Shown here piece by piece: positions 1 through 7,560 of a DNA stretch of 64,000 nucleotides (its first letter is position 1; each line of letters starts with the position of its first letter). Both the position numbers and the translations under genes were made by a program. Source of the stretch: V1-33 sp039795165. Lineage in GTDB: Bacteria; Verrucomicrobiota; Verrucomicrobiia; Verrucomicrobiales; V1-33. Location of the stretch: the NCBI GenBank assembly GCA_039795165.1, contig JBDKER010000016.1, forward strand, positions 1 to 64,000, in the 5' to 3' direction. Under the pieces are notes generated by a model. That model made no database searches and was not told the origin of the DNA. It worked only from the letters and a program-made list of their open reading frames with translations.

Positions 1-14
1 CGGGCGTCCGGATC

Positions 15-1328
15 ATGAACGATCCCGCCCCGCCTGATTCCGGTACGTCTGTGCGATGCACAGTCGAATTGCTCACCGGTGCATCCGATTCGCCCACCTC
101 ACCCAAGGTCCGCAAACAGAGTGCCGGCCCCGCGGCCACCGTGAGGCATGGTTCCGCCTCAGTCCCCATCTACCGGATCGTTTCCGGCACGCGCACCCGC
201 TTCGCCATTTCATGGTACCGCGACGGCAAACGCATGCGCCAGGTGTTCCGCACCATCGAGGCCGCCAAGAAGGAAGCGCTGGTCGTGGCGCGGCAGATTC
301 AGGCGGGCATGCAGTACCTCACCGATCTGAAACCGCACGAGAGGGATGCCTTCATCGCCGCCCGTGACCTCGCGGACAAAGCCGGGCTCCCGCTCGTCCC
401 CGCGATGGAAGACTACCTCCGGGCACGTGAACTGGCTGGCACGGAATCGCTCGCCGCCATGGCCACCCAGTACGCGAAGCACTTCGGTCTGGTCGTCCGC
501 CGCGCTACCGTGTCCGAGGTCGTGGAACAGCTCCTCGTCTCCCGCAAACAGGACGGCTCTGGCCGCCGCCACCTCGTCCAGCTCGGCTCTGTCCTCCGGC
601 GCTTTGCGGCCGCCTGTACCGGCCCGATCCTCGACGTCACCTCAGCCGACATCGATGCATGGCTCCGCAGCCTCAAGGTGTCCCCCATGTCGCGGAATTC
701 CATGCTCGTCACCGTGAACATCCTCTTCTCCTTCGCCCTCGAACAGAATTACCTGCCCGCAGGCCAGCCGACCTCCGCAAGCCAACTCCGCAAGGTGAAG
801 GTGCCGGATTCGGAAATCGGCATATTCACGCCCGACGAGTTCTCCCGGATCATCCACGCCGCCCCGGACCGCCTGATCCCCCTCCTTGCGATCAGCGCGT
901 TCGCCGGGATCCGGAGCGCGGAAATCGCCCGGCTCGACTGGTCCGCCGTGGACCTCGACCGCCGCATCATCGAAGTAAGGGCCGGACAGGCGAAAACCGC
1001 CTCCCGCCGCGTCATCCCGATCACGGACAATCTCGCATCGTGGCTGGCTCCGCTGCCCCGCCGCGGCCGGGTCGTTTCTTCCTGCACCCAGCACAAGGAA
1101 ATCACCGCCCTCGCCAAGTCCCTCGGCATCCCGTGGCCCCGGAACGTCCTGCGCCACTCGTTCATTTCCTACCGCATCGCCATCGTGAAAAGCGCCGACC
1201 AGGTCGCCCTCGAAGCCGGCAATTCCCCCGCCATCATCTTTCGGCACTATCGGGAACTGACCACCGAGGAGACGGCGAAGGAATGGTTTGGGATTGGGGC
1301 ACCAAGAGTGCGGATCACTGACTCCTGA
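15..1328 (+). CDS. Tyrosine-type site-specific recombinase (integrase)
   Basis: This 437-residue protein has the catalytic C-terminal domain of the tyrosine recombinase family. The first Arg lies in 'AGIRSAEIARLDW', the H-x-x-R box in 'LRHSFISYR' and the nucleophilic Tyr in 'IIFRHYREL'. An N-terminal arm with a 'WYRDGKRMRQVF' strand resembles the DNA-binding arm of phage and island integrases. The family cuts and rejoins DNA through a covalent Tyr-DNA intermediate. It sits at the left edge of an accessory block with RHS toxin tips and a toxin-antitoxin pair, so it is probably the integrase of a mobile island, although no att sites are visible. It is far longer than the XerD-like recombinase at 46.4 kb and not closely similar to it. 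The first ~50 residues are poorly characterised, so the start could lie further in. Confidence 0.88.
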   Translation: MNDPAPPDSGTSVRCTVELLTGASDSPTSPKVRKQSAGPAATVRHGSASVPIYRIVSGTRTRFAISWYRDGKRMRQVFRTIEAAKKEALVVARQIQAGMQYLTDLKPHERDAFIAARDLADKAGLPLVPAMEDYLRARELAGTESLAAMATQYAKHFGLVVRRATVSEVVEQLLVSRKQDGSGRRHLVQLGSVLRRFAAACTGPILDVTSADIDAWLRSLKVSPMSRNSMLVTVNILFSFALEQNYLPAGQPTSASQLRKVKVPDSEIGIFTPDEFSRIIHAAPDRLIPLLAISAFAGIRSAEIARLDWSAVDLDRRIIEVRAGQAKTASRRVIPITDNLASWLAPLPRRGRVVSSCTQHKEITALAKSLGIPWPRNVLRHSFISYRIAIVKSADQVALEAGNSPAIIFRHYRELTTEETAKEWFGIGAPRVRITDS

Positions 1329-1577
1329 TGGTCTGGACTCAGGTCTGCTATAGCTGAGTGAAAATTCGAGATCGCGGTATCCTAATTCTGTGAAGCGCAC
1401 ATACCTGCCGGCACGCTGACCGTGACCGAGCCGAGGCGGGGGGCTGCAGCGCCAAGGTCTGGTAGCGGGCCACAGCACTCCGAGAAGCACGCCAGACGCT
1501 CCCCCGATGCCAGACCTGCTGGAGCTCAGCCACGCGGGGTGCGGAGCTTGCCGCTACGAATCGGTGGTTGGTGGCGG

Positions 1578-2075
1578 TCACATCCCAAGGACCTCCCGAA
1601 TCAGATTCTGTACATGAGACTCTCGTTCGCGCTGTAAAGCCATCTCCAGAGCAGCTACCACGTCTGGTGTCTGGATGCCTTCCAAAGCAGTCACCGCAGC
1701 CATTCGTTCATCTGGATCGCCCTCCGTGAGAATCTGAACGAGTGGCGTTACCAACTCTGGCGCATGGTAATTGGCGGCAATCTGAGCACTCCAATACCGA
1801 ACAGAACCTGCTCGATTCAAAAGGCTCTGCCGGAGTGCAGCGATGACCGTATCTCGGTCATGCGCTAAAATGGTGTCTTCGACCAATTGATAAACCCCGT
1901 GCCCATCACCTTGGCCAAACGCATTGAGCAGCAACGTAACGCATCTCTCATCTGGGGTCTCCGCGAAAAGCCTCCGCACTTCATCGAAGCGACGAAGTAA
2001 CGCATCCGATACCTCCGATGTAGGAGGCAATGGCTGGTGGGTTCTTAAAAAGCTCAGTGCTTCATCTGTGGTCAT
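1578..2075 (-). CDS. HEAT-repeat protein, probable immunity protein for the upstream RHS tip
   Basis: This 165-residue protein is mostly helical, with HEAT-like repeats in its second half, for example 'YWSAQIAANYHAPELVTPLV' followed by 'DERMAAVTALEGI' and 'PDVVAALEMAL'. It has no signal peptide. Its ATG overlaps the stop of the RHS gene by four bases (ATGA at 2072-2075), so the two are translationally coupled with the immunity-like gene second. Small alpha-helical repeat proteins are a known class of immunity proteins for polymorphic toxins. Here that role is inferred from position and size, not from a recognised immunity family. The lack of an export signal would fit protection against a toxin acting in the cytoplasm, such as a nuclease. 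Confidence 0.62.
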   Translation of the reverse strand: MTTDEALSFLRTHQPLPPTSEVSDALLRRFDEVRRLFAETPDERCVTLLLNAFGQGDGHGVYQLVEDTILAHDRDTVIAALRQSLLNRAGSVRYWSAQIAANYHAPELVTPLVQILTEGDPDERMAAVTALEGIQTPDVVAALEMALQRERESHVQNLIREVLGM

Positions 2076-3658
2076 GGCACGTTCCCAACTTGGCGGTTCA
2101 ACTCAATCAGTCGCTGCATCTGCTGATTGACCAGAGAGCGGTCATAATCAGCATTTCTGAAGATATTGCGCAGGTCACGAACATCAGCGGCAAGGTTGAG
2201 CATATTGCTCCCTCGGTCGGCATTGGTTCCGAATGTGCGGGTCAATGCGTGGAGGTCCTTCCTCATGTTGATCGTTACACCAAGGCTGTGCGAGGTTTCA
2301 CTTACGGCGTTCTGAACTACATGGTGGGGAGTGTGTGTGGCATTGAGACCTGATTTGATGTTCGCCCGTCGCGTCTGACCATACAGGCCCACGAAAAGGT
2401 CTTCACCAGCTTGCGGAACTGCCGCTGGCGTCTTTGCAACCCCGCCTCCCTCCTTCGCCAGCACGGAAGACGCTTCCTCGATCGACTCCCTGACTCCAGT
2501 CGCCGTAGCGCTTGCGGCATCGTCGGCGTGGCTCAGTACACCGACCGCCTCGTCGAGTTGGCCCGCATGGCGCTTCACCGCGGCCATGCCCTTTCCGGCC
2601 GCCTTGAACACCCTTCCTCCGAATGCCTCCAGCATGGCTTCGTTCCCGGCTCCCCTGAGGTCTCCTTTGAGCAGTTTGTCGGCTGCCCCGTCCATCGGGC
2701 TGAGCATCCCGAGCGCCTCCTGACTCCCGTGCATGATGCCTCCGGAAACCGTGCGCCCGGCTTCCATGGCCGACTCGAAGCCCCGGCTGCTGGAAAGCTG
2801 CTCCACCGCACTCTGCGGCAGCGCATCGACCATTGCACCCACCAAACCTTCCGCCGCAGGTGTGATGATGTGCTCGTTGATCCGCTTCACCAGCGCCCCG
2901 ACAAACAACCCCTCCGGATCCCACATCGTCCACGGATTCTGCCGCACATAGCAGTACAAGTTCGGCCCGTCCACATGACCCAGCGGATCCCGGCTGATGA
3001 ACGTGCCAGTCTCCATGTCCCGGTAGCGGAACCCTTCGTTGAGCAGGCCCGTCGGGTCTTCTTCTTTTGTATTGGCCCGGTGGCGGTCGCGATTGACTCC
3101 CAGTTCCCGAACGCGGCCCGTTGCGTGCTTCGGATTGAGGTTAGTACCGATCTCGCCCGTGCGGCGGCCATCGGCTTGATAGGTTGCGGCCCATGTGGTG
3201 ACGCCCGCAGCATCGCTCTGTCCCACCACGTCGCCGCGACTGTTGTACCGGTTGAACCGCAGCGTCACCGCGCTGCCCGTTTCCGCGCTGACCGTTTCCC
3301 GGCGTGCGGTCCAGAGGAGGCCGCGCGTTCCGCCTCCAATGTCCACGCCCCTCGCCAGCAGAAGCGACAGCGTCCCGCCCGAAAACTCCGCCTGCCTGTC
3401 ACCGCAGTCACTCCGCGCCACCGCGAATCCACCCGGGAACCACAACCCCAACGGCCCAGCACCCTCCAAACCAGCCACCTCCTCAACTTCCAGAAACGCC
3501 CGCTCTGACTCAACCCGCAACGCCTCCGCCCATTTCTCCACTGTCTCCGCCTTCCCAACCCTCTCGCTCACCACCGCCCGCCCCGAAACCACAACCGCCC
3601 GCGCCTCACCACCCATCGCGGCAGCAAGGATCACGAACAGCATCAGCACCCAGCGCAT
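2072..3658 (-). CDS. Short secreted RHS-core protein with C-terminal nuclease-like toxin tip
   Basis: From the ATG at 3658 the 528-residue product begins with a clean signal peptide ('MRWVLMLFVILAAAMGGEARA'-like). An ATG 18 codons upstream (3712) is the alternative. Residues about 197-250 are the conserved RHS-repeat-associated core, with 'EDPTGLLNEGFRYRD', 'FISRDPLG' and 'NLYCYV..NPW..WDPEG'. Unlike full RHS proteins of well over 1000 residues, there is almost no YD-repeat shell before it. The C-terminal ~270 residues vary, as expected of a toxin tip, and end in a domain with paired His 445-446 ('TPHHVVQN') and His 470 ('RKDLHALTR'). That pattern resembles HNH/endonuclease VII-like toxins, but the exact family is not recognised. 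It is followed by a coupled immunity candidate. The short form suggests an orphan or displaced RHS tip that still has its own export signal. Confidence 0.72.
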   Translation of the reverse strand: MRWVLMLFVILAAAMGGEARAVVVSGRAVVSERVGKAETVEKWAEALRVESERAFLEVEEVAGLEGAGPLGLWFPGGFAVARSDCGDRQAEFSGGTLSLLLARGVDIGGGTRGLLWTARRETVSAETGSAVTLRFNRYNSRGDVVGQSDAAGVTTWAATYQADGRRTGEIGTNLNPKHATGRVRELGVNRDRHRANTKEEDPTGLLNEGFRYRDMETGTFISRDPLGHVDGPNLYCYVRQNPWTMWDPEGLFVGALVKRINEHIITPAAEGLVGAMVDALPQSAVEQLSSSRGFESAMEAGRTVSGGIMHGSQEALGMLSPMDGAADKLLKGDLRGAGNEAMLEAFGGRVFKAAGKGMAAVKRHAGQLDEAVGVLSHADDAASATATGVRESIEEASSVLAKEGGGVAKTPAAVPQAGEDLFVGLYGQTRRANIKSGLNATHTPHHVVQNAVSETSHSLGVTINMRKDLHALTRTFGTNADRGSNMLNLAADVRDLRNIFRNADYDRSLVNQQMQRLIELNRQVGNVP

Positions 3659-3800
3659 GGACAGAGCATGCAGACGGGAGGCTCGCTTGTCACGCGGAAG
3701 GTGGCGGTGCATCGCCAGACGTGCGGAAGTCTACCGCGCGGCCAAGGCACGCCATCCGGAACGCTGGAACGGCCGCAGCACCCGCAACTGGTCCCCGGTG

Positions 3801-3908
3801 CGCTCCACCACTCTCAACTCGGTCTCCCAGCGTTCCCTCGAACCCATCGCCAAACGCGCCGCTTGATCAATTCGCATGTCAAACTGGAAAACTACGTTGA
3901 CATCTATT
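3801..3908 (+). repeat. Inverted repeat copy 1 flanking the second RHS/TA module
   Basis: About 108 bases here match 6778-6885 in the opposite orientation. A 37-base core, 3834-3870 against 6815-6851, is identical. Both copies can encode the end of one protein ('VSQRSLEPIAKRAA' then stop) and the start of an overlapping frame ('LI..H.KL..Y.DIY'). The differences between copies are mostly conservative at protein level, so the repeat looks derived from coding sequence. It fills most of the gap between the RHS gene and the next immunity-like gene. Confidence 0.75.
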
Positions 3909-3957
3909 CAGGTCGGGAGGCATCGCAGTGTGCGGGCCGAGGCGCTTTGAGGGCATG

Positions 3958-4509
3958 TCACAGGCTCCCCAGACCTTTTTGGGCCACTACTTTGTATCGC
4001 TCAACCAACCGGACAAGATGAGGGGCTTGACGATTCTTTGCCAGCTTACCAAGAGCATCAGCGAGTAACTGTCCAACCACTTTTGCGTTTTCAGTATGCC
4101 ACTTCACTTCGCCGATTCTGATTTTTCTTTCATCATCCTTGAACCTTTGGGCATAAAGGCCAAAGGAGACGAGCGCTGAGGTTGGTTCCCATTGGGTATT
4201 CATCAACGCAATGACTAGCAATCTGTGAGTTCTATCCTCTGACTTAGTTCTCCACCAAAGGAGTTCCAAGCAATCGGCTTCTTGACCATCAATCCAAAGG
4301 TCGATGGCCGCATTTGCGACTGTATCAGGGTCACCCAGAGCAAACTTTAGTGCCTGTCGGTCTTTATCTGTGAGCCTTCCCTTGGAGTCCAATCTGCTAC
4401 TTGCTGGATCAAGAGACGTGAGCTTTTCGAGTAATGGTTCATTAGCGAACAGGCTCGAAAATGACGATCCAACCACGATGGTCAAGACGATTTTCCTGAT
4501 CGTGTTCAT
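3958..4509 (-). CDS. Exported small protein, probable immunity partner of the second RHS tip
   Basis: The start is the ATG at 4509, which overlaps the RHS stop by four bases (ATGA, 4506-4509); the longer reading frame upstream would remove this coupling and the signal peptide. The 183-residue product starts with a typical signal peptide ending near 'SSLFA-NEP'. The rest is helical and charged, with no family I recognise. The DNA is visibly more AT-rich than the chromosomal genes to the right, as is common for exchangeable toxin-immunity cassettes. The export signal would place it in the periplasm, which would suit a toxin that enters or acts there. The immunity function is inferred from position only. 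Confidence 0.6.
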   Translation of the reverse strand: MNTIRKIVLTIVVGSSFSSLFANEPLLEKLTSLDPASSRLDSKGRLTDKDRQALKFALGDPDTVANAAIDLWIDGQEADCLELLWWRTKSEDRTHRLLVIALMNTQWEPTSALVSFGLYAQRFKDDERKIRIGEVKWHTENAKVVGQLLADALGKLAKNRQAPHLVRLVERYKVVAQKGLGSL

Positions 4510-5933
4510 GGTCGGAAGCTGTTGCCTGTTGCAGTTGATGGTAGGCCACCATGAGATTGCCAAAATCCATTATCAGGAGTGTTGCCTCCTGGCTCCTTGC
4601 CAACACCACTCTTCCAGAGTCGGCGACCGCTACAGGCACCACGAGCATAAATAACTTTGCACTTGGTAATTGACCCAAGCTTCTCCGCAAAGCTAGGTGA
4701 GATGTTGCACGCATGGATGCGAACTTCGCAAGGCTTGCAAAATGTCGTCTTGCCTCCGACAATGTCTTTTTCAAGATCACTCAAGCGTCGTGCATTCGGA
4801 TCGGTTGCCCATCGATCTCCGCTTGGTCCATCTTCATAGAGGCCGGAACCATCTGCCACACCGGGCAGACCTGGGCCATCAACCGCAGGCGTCACCCCAT
4901 CGCGCTGGACGGAGTCCCACCCATGCCCTGCAACCGTTAGTTTTTTGATGCAGCAACTGTTCTTGCTCAACTCTTGCAGGAAATCGAGCATCTCCTTTCC
5001 TGAGTCTGCCCGTTTTTTCCGGCCTTTGTCAGCCCCGTCATCAGCTACTTGATCGAAGTGTTCAATCTGGCCGTTGGCTGTTGGACCTGTCCCATTTGGA
5101 ATGCTGATACCGCCATTAACGGGAGTCCATCCCAAGTAGTCAAACCAGTTGATGCAGTCGTTGTAGCAGAAGCGATACAGGTTAAGCCCTCCCTCTTCCC
5201 CGATCGGATCCCTGTTCAGCCACCGCCCCGCGCCTGGGTCGTAGAACCGATAGCCGTAGTAGTTGAACCCACTGTCCGCATCACGCAGCTTCGAGCTGTA
5301 GTGGAACGGCAGCAGATCCGCCCACGGACGATTTGCGGGAAGTCCGGGCGGCTGGCTGGTGACTGGCGTGTTCGTGCCCCATGCCCGCACCTCGCGCCCG
5401 AAGGCATCGTATTCATAACTCGCCACCAGCTGGCCCGTCACCGTCTTCCCGGACGCCTTGAACTGGTAGTAATGCCGCACATTGCCCATGTGGTCGGCGA
5501 GCGGGACGTGCACTTCCGCGCTGCCGGTGCCGTACGAGTAGCTCTGCACCGCCCCCGTCTGCAGCCATGCCAAGCCCCCGACTCCACCGGCACGCATCCA
5601 GTCGCTCCGGGCGTACAGGCTGCTCCCGATGTCCGGACGCCACACGCACGACCATTTCCGGCGGTGGTATGTGCCATCGGTATTGAGCTTCGCGATCATG
5701 ATCAGCTTCCAGCCGTCCCATTGATACCCCTCAACCTCGGGCGGGTCAATCCCGCGTGTCACCTTGCGCTCGATCAGACGGGAGAGGCCGTCGTATTTGA
5801 ATTCAATCGTCGCCGCCGGAAGCTCGTTGGGCGGAATGCCCTGCGGATTTGCCGGAGCCATGAAACCGCCTGCCGGCTGGGTCCATGCCGGACGCTCCAG
5901 CTTCACGAGGCGGTTCTCTCCGTCCCACGTCAT
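4506..5933 (-). CDS. 5'-truncated RHS gene with caspase-like C-terminal domain
   Basis: The 475-residue frame begins in the middle of an RHS shell: 'DGRWTMTWDGENRLVKLE' is a YD-repeat motif that normally lies hundreds of residues in. Homology reads upstream through the ATG to about 5969 and ends at the 3' end of the PIN gene, so the original 5' part is missing. The RHS core closes at about residue 268 ('GLNLYRFCYNDCINWFDYLG'). The remaining ~207 residues are the variable tip, in lower-GC DNA. They contain 'KKLTVAGHGW' (His 337) and 'CEVRIHACNIS' (Cys 409), the hydrophobic-strand-HG and hydrophobic-strand-AC blocks of clan CD (caspase-fold) cysteine peptidases, and several other Cys. No export signal remains, so any product would stay in the cytoplasm. 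The immunity-like gene follows with an ATGA overlap. Confidence 0.68.
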   Translation of the reverse strand: MTWDGENRLVKLERPAWTQPAGGFMAPANPQGIPPNELPAATIEFKYDGLSRLIERKVTRGIDPPEVEGYQWDGWKLIMIAKLNTDGTYHRRKWSCVWRPDIGSSLYARSDWMRAGGVGGLAWLQTGAVQSYSYGTGSAEVHVPLADHMGNVRHYYQFKASGKTVTGQLVASYEYDAFGREVRAWGTNTPVTSQPPGLPANRPWADLLPFHYSSKLRDADSGFNYYGYRFYDPGAGRWLNRDPIGEEGGLNLYRFCYNDCINWFDYLGWTPVNGGISIPNGTGPTANGQIEHFDQVADDGADKGRKKRADSGKEMLDFLQELSKNSCCIKKLTVAGHGWDSVQRDGVTPAVDGPGLPGVADGSGLYEDGPSGDRWATDPNARRLSDLEKDIVGGKTTFCKPCEVRIHACNISPSFAEKLGSITKCKVIYARGACSGRRLWKSGVGKEPGGNTPDNGFWQSHGGLPSTATGNSFRP

Positions 5934-5967
5934 CGTCCAGCGGCCATCGAAGCGGAGATTCCCGGCA

Positions 5968-6420
5968 TCAGATTGGCACAGTCAGCCCTTCCGCCTCGGC
6001 CAGCCTCTTCTGATTCGCATCAAAGGTAAGGAAATGCGTCGCGCCCAGTTCGATAGCGGTCGCCACATGAAGGATATCCATCGACCGATGACCGCAGGCA
6101 TCGGTGTGCCATTCGCTGAGACGTTCAGCAGCAAGGTGAACCTGATGCCAGGGAGCCGGTACGGTAACGACGTCTCCACTCACCAAATCAGCCTTGAGAT
6201 CGGCAAGCATCTTTGCTCCCTCGTCACGCGAATAGCCCTTGGACGGGTCGTTCCGGTGAAGCCTGATCTGGAACCGAACCGCCTGTCGGAACTCGTAAAG
6301 CAACAGGCTCGTGACCTCCAGCGGTTCCGGCATGGCCCCAAAATAGGCCGCAGCATCAGGAGAGTTTGCCTGTAGCCGATACAACGCGCAGAGAAATGAC
6401 GTGTCAGGATACGCTTTCAT
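5968..6420 (-). CDS. PIN-domain toxin (VapC-like)
   Basis: This 150-residue PIN-domain protein has acidic residues in the expected places: Asp in 'YPDTSFLCALY', Asp in 'HRSMDILHVATAIELG' and Asp in 'FLTFDANQKRLA'. PIN domains are Mg-dependent ribonucleases, and paired members cleave tRNA or other RNA. The ATG at 6420 is chosen: it shares one base with the stop of the antitoxin (TGATG). A TTG one codon upstream is also open but less likely. Its last bases overlap the degraded reading frame of the truncated RHS gene, so the TA pair now abuts the RHS fragment directly. Confidence 0.85.
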   Translation of the reverse strand: MKAYPDTSFLCALYRLQANSPDAAAYFGAMPEPLEVTSLLLYEFRQAVRFQIRLHRNDPSKGYSRDEGAKMLADLKADLVSGDVVTVPAPWHQVHLAAERLSEWHTDACGHRSMDILHVATAIELGATHFLTFDANQKRLAEAEGLTVPI

Positions 6421-6683
6421 CAACCCAAGTCCCGAGCCAATTCATCAGCACGCATCGCCGCCACTTGCTCCGGCGTGAAGACCCGACCGCCCCATGTCTC
6501 CCGTAATCGGGCCATGATGTCCACTTTGGCACGTCGTGGCCGGGCCTCCGCCCCTCCGCTCGCCGGCACAAGCCGGGCAATGATCTTGCCCCGCTTGCTG
6601 ATGTTCACAGATTCCCCTTCATGGACCCACGCTTCAATGCGTGGGAATTCGTTCCGAAGCTCCCTGACCGTGGCTGTCTTCAT
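6420..6683 (-). CDS. Phd/YefM-type antitoxin
   Basis: This 87-residue protein starts 'MKTATVRELRNEFPRIEAWV' and continues 'GESVNISKRGKIIARLVP', the DNA-binding N-terminal fold of Phd/YefM antitoxins. The C-terminal half ('IMARLRETWGGRVFTPEQVAAM') would wrap the toxin. It precedes and overlaps the PIN toxin by one base, the normal antitoxin-toxin order. Such antitoxins usually repress their own promoter. Two in-frame ATGs (6692 and 6695) lie just upstream, but the family begins at the M of 'MKTATV'. Confidence 0.86.
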   Translation of the reverse strand: MKTATVRELRNEFPRIEAWVHEGESVNISKRGKIIARLVPASGGAEARPRRAKVDIMARLRETWGGRVFTPEQVAAMRADELARDLG

Positions 6684-6714
6684 GTGATACATCATATGTC
6701 TCACATCCAGCTCG

Positions 6715-6822
6715 TCAATCGTCGCTTGCCGTGTCGGCCTTGCCCAGGTCCGCCAGCACGGCCACCGGTTCCCCGCGATAGATGTCAAGGTATTTGTCCA
6801 GTTTATCATGCGGTTTGATCAA
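6715..6822 (-). CDS. Possible 35-residue ORF within the repeat
   Basis: A TTG-initiated frame of 35 codons encodes 'IKPHDKLDKYLDIYRGEP' followed by 'VAVLADLGKADTASDD' and ends 31 bases before the antitoxin. Repeat copy 1 preserves the first part at protein level ('INSHVKLENYVDIY') and then loses the frame. Either it is a real leader peptide or it is the relic of a longer gene. The function is unknown, and the call rests only on the conserved reading between the copies. Confidence 0.25.
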   Translation of the reverse strand: MIKPHDKLDKYLDIYRGEPVAVLADLGKADTASDD

Positions 6823-6885
6823 GCGGCGCGTTTGGCGATGGGTTCGAGGGAGCGCTGGGAGACTGGGTTGAGGGTGGTGGCGTGC
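6778..6885 (-). repeat. Inverted repeat copy 2
   Basis: This is the partner of 3801-3908 in the opposite orientation, with the 37-base identical core at 6815-6851. Together the copies bracket the second RHS module, its immunity candidate and the Phd/PIN pair, a segment of about 3 kb that inversion by recombination could flip. Confidence 0.75.
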
Positions 6886-7039
6886 CCCGGCCTCCGGCGT
6901 CGTGCTGTCGCACCACGCCTGCGGCCCCCGCGCTGCGGCTGCTGCGCACCACTGCGGCTGTCGCCTTCGTTGCCTCCGCTCCAGTCAGCCGCTCCTTCGT
7001 CGCGGTCGCAGCGGTTCCGCTCGCGTCAAGGCATCCTCC

Positions 7040-7106
7040 CCGTAAAAACTTTGGGCGGTGGCATCCTGTGAGTAATTGAAGTCCCATCCGCCCAAACTTT
7101 TGACGG
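7040..7106. repeat. Imperfect 19-bp inverted repeat
   Basis: The left arm 7040-7058 (CCGTAAAAACTTTGGGCGG) pairs with the right arm 7088-7106 at 17 of 19 positions across a 29-base spacer. There is no T-run behind it, so it is not a standard terminator. It lies just before the glycosyltransferase fragment and could be a recombination-site relic. Confidence 0.55.
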
Positions 7107-7116
7107 GTGCCCCTCC

Positions 7117-7494
7117 TTGACCTCTGCCACCGCGCCGCCATGGCCGGAACTCCGCCCGCTGTCCCTGCGGCTCGTGATCCTCAGCCGGAGCCGGTCGAGG
7201 TCGATCACGAGTCACCGCCTGTTTCCGGGAGCAACCCTCCTCGTGCCCGAAAGCGAGGCTGAGAGCTACCGTCATACCGGGCTCGGCATAGAAACCATTC
7301 CCGACGAGATCGCCGGCATCAGTGCCGTGAGGAACTGGGTGCTGCGCCGGTTCACGGAGGACGCCATCGTGATGCTCGATGACGACATCTCGGCGTGCGT
7401 GTGCATGGTGAGTCTGCGGTGCCGCCGTCTGCGGCCTGCTGTCGGGACCGGGGGGTGCCCGGGTGCAGTTTCTGGGGGTCAGGTCTGGGTTTAG
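7117..7494 (+). pseudogene. Glycosyltransferase fragment (GT-A-like, N-terminal part)
   Basis: The frame has no good start (TTG at 7117). It encodes 'LRLVILSRSRSRSITSH', 'LLVPESEAESY', 'IPDEIAGISAVRNWVL' and 'AIVMLDDDISAC'. A basic strand at the start and a DDD metal-binding motif near residue 90 fit the first half of a GT-A glycosyltransferase, perhaps of the TET/JBP-associated type carried by phages. After the DDD motif the reading changes to unrelated low-complexity sequence, so the C-terminal half is lost. It marks the right end of the accessory block. Confidence 0.4.
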
Positions 7495-7560
7495 TGATGG
7501 CGCTGCGGATTCCTTGCGCGACGGAGATCTGTCGCTTATGCTGACGGTAAGCCTGTGTTT

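Larger units (their letters stand above)
6684..7116. other. 433-bp stretch without an intact gene
   Basis: This stretch upstream of the antitoxin holds inverted repeat copy 2, a possible small-ORF remnant, a 19-base imperfect inverted repeat and GC-rich low-complexity sequence. I see no complete gene, tRNA or transposase in it. It reads as scar tissue of the island. Confidence 0.6.

Noticed and set aside
1329..1577. Possible att site or RNA gene behind the integrase
   Set aside because: Only weak partial inverted matches are visible. There is no tRNA end and no repeat of the region elsewhere in the window.
6836..6860. GGGTTCGAGGG-like T-arm inside repeat copy 2, possible tRNA fragment
   Set aside because: No acceptor, D-arm or anticodon arm can be folded around it, and the protein-level conservation between the repeat copies explains the sequence better.
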